A program made the position numbers and the translations under genes. A stretch of DNA of 40,295 nucleotides, from positions 234,312 through 274,606 of the forward strand of contig CAMPET010000041.1 in assembly GCA_946803715.1 (NCBI GenBank). Reading direction: 5' to 3'. Every line of letters begins with the position of its first letter. Positions within the stretch are counted from its first letter, which is position 1. Positions 40,288-40,295 of this stretch are shown piece by piece. Below the pieces are notes generated by a model, which was given only the letters and a program-made list of their open reading frames with translations, did not search any database and was not told where the DNA came from. The stretch is from Beroe ovata. Its lineage: Eukaryota > Ctenophora > Nuda > Beroida > Beroidae.

Positions 40288-40295
40288 ACAATTAT

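Noticed and set aside
1-40295. CRISPR array, bacterial operons, prophage or viral genes
   Set aside because: No regularly spaced direct repeats with unique spacers and no bacterial or viral protein families. The tandem repeats present have no spacers, and the genes are spliced animal families.

Overview
This window is animal nuclear DNA. The evidence is spliced genes with GT-AG introns in consistent phases, a MEIS-class TALE homeobox, a class C and a class A seven-transmembrane receptor, an extracellular LDLa multidomain protein, a eukaryotic tRNA-Ile(AAT), long intergenic tracts and many microsatellites. The proteins are recognisable only at family level, and the genes are fairly compact with short introns. 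This fits an early-branching animal such as a sponge, but nothing in the sequence fixes the species. I spliced the genes by hand from GT-AG signals and phase. All three multi-exon models close in frame (391, 951 and 416 aa).

Layout. 1-7.5 kb: no convincing coding sequence, but several promoter-like blocks (a 30-bp CCAAT/GATA repeat, CACGTG clusters, a helically phased E-box triplet) and a minisatellite. 7.5-12.8 kb (+): a MEIS-class homeobox gene with six coding exons. No MEIS/PKNOX N-terminal domain is visible in it. 13.2-14.1 kb: a GC-rich, hairpin-dense block, probably an interspersed element. 14.2-21.15 kb (-): a 16-exon metabotropic-glutamate-receptor-like class C GPCR (signal peptide, Venus flytrap, NCD3G cysteine-rich linker, 7TM, basic/Ser-rich tail). 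Its 1.46-kb intron 4 contains a complete intronless class A GPCR on the opposite strand (18747-19868), and its intron 11 carries a perfect 156-bp inverted repeat. 21.5 kb (-): tRNA-Ile(AAT). 21.55-24.13 kb: a 1,290-bp direct duplication split by a single N, most likely an assembly artefact. 24.1-29 kb: intergenic, with GT repeats and a 236-bp N gap abutting a G-quadruplex-prone repeat. 29.3-35.7 kb (-): a nine-exon gene for a secreted, probably GPI-anchored protein with four LDLa modules, an acidic linker and two tandem GAS1/GDNF-receptor-like eight-cysteine domains. 35.7-40.3 kb: no confident gene; a probable tRNA-derived SINE, a dense CACGTG cluster and a terminal (TG)n tract.

Three of the genes encode cell-surface sensing or co-receptor proteins and one encodes a developmental transcription factor. 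There is no operon logic. The physical link of interest is the nesting of one GPCR inside another on the opposite strand. The most novel-looking item is the LDLa-GAS1/GDNF-receptor-like GPI protein. CACGTG palindromes are several-fold more frequent than base composition predicts, and they cluster in promoter-like blocks.
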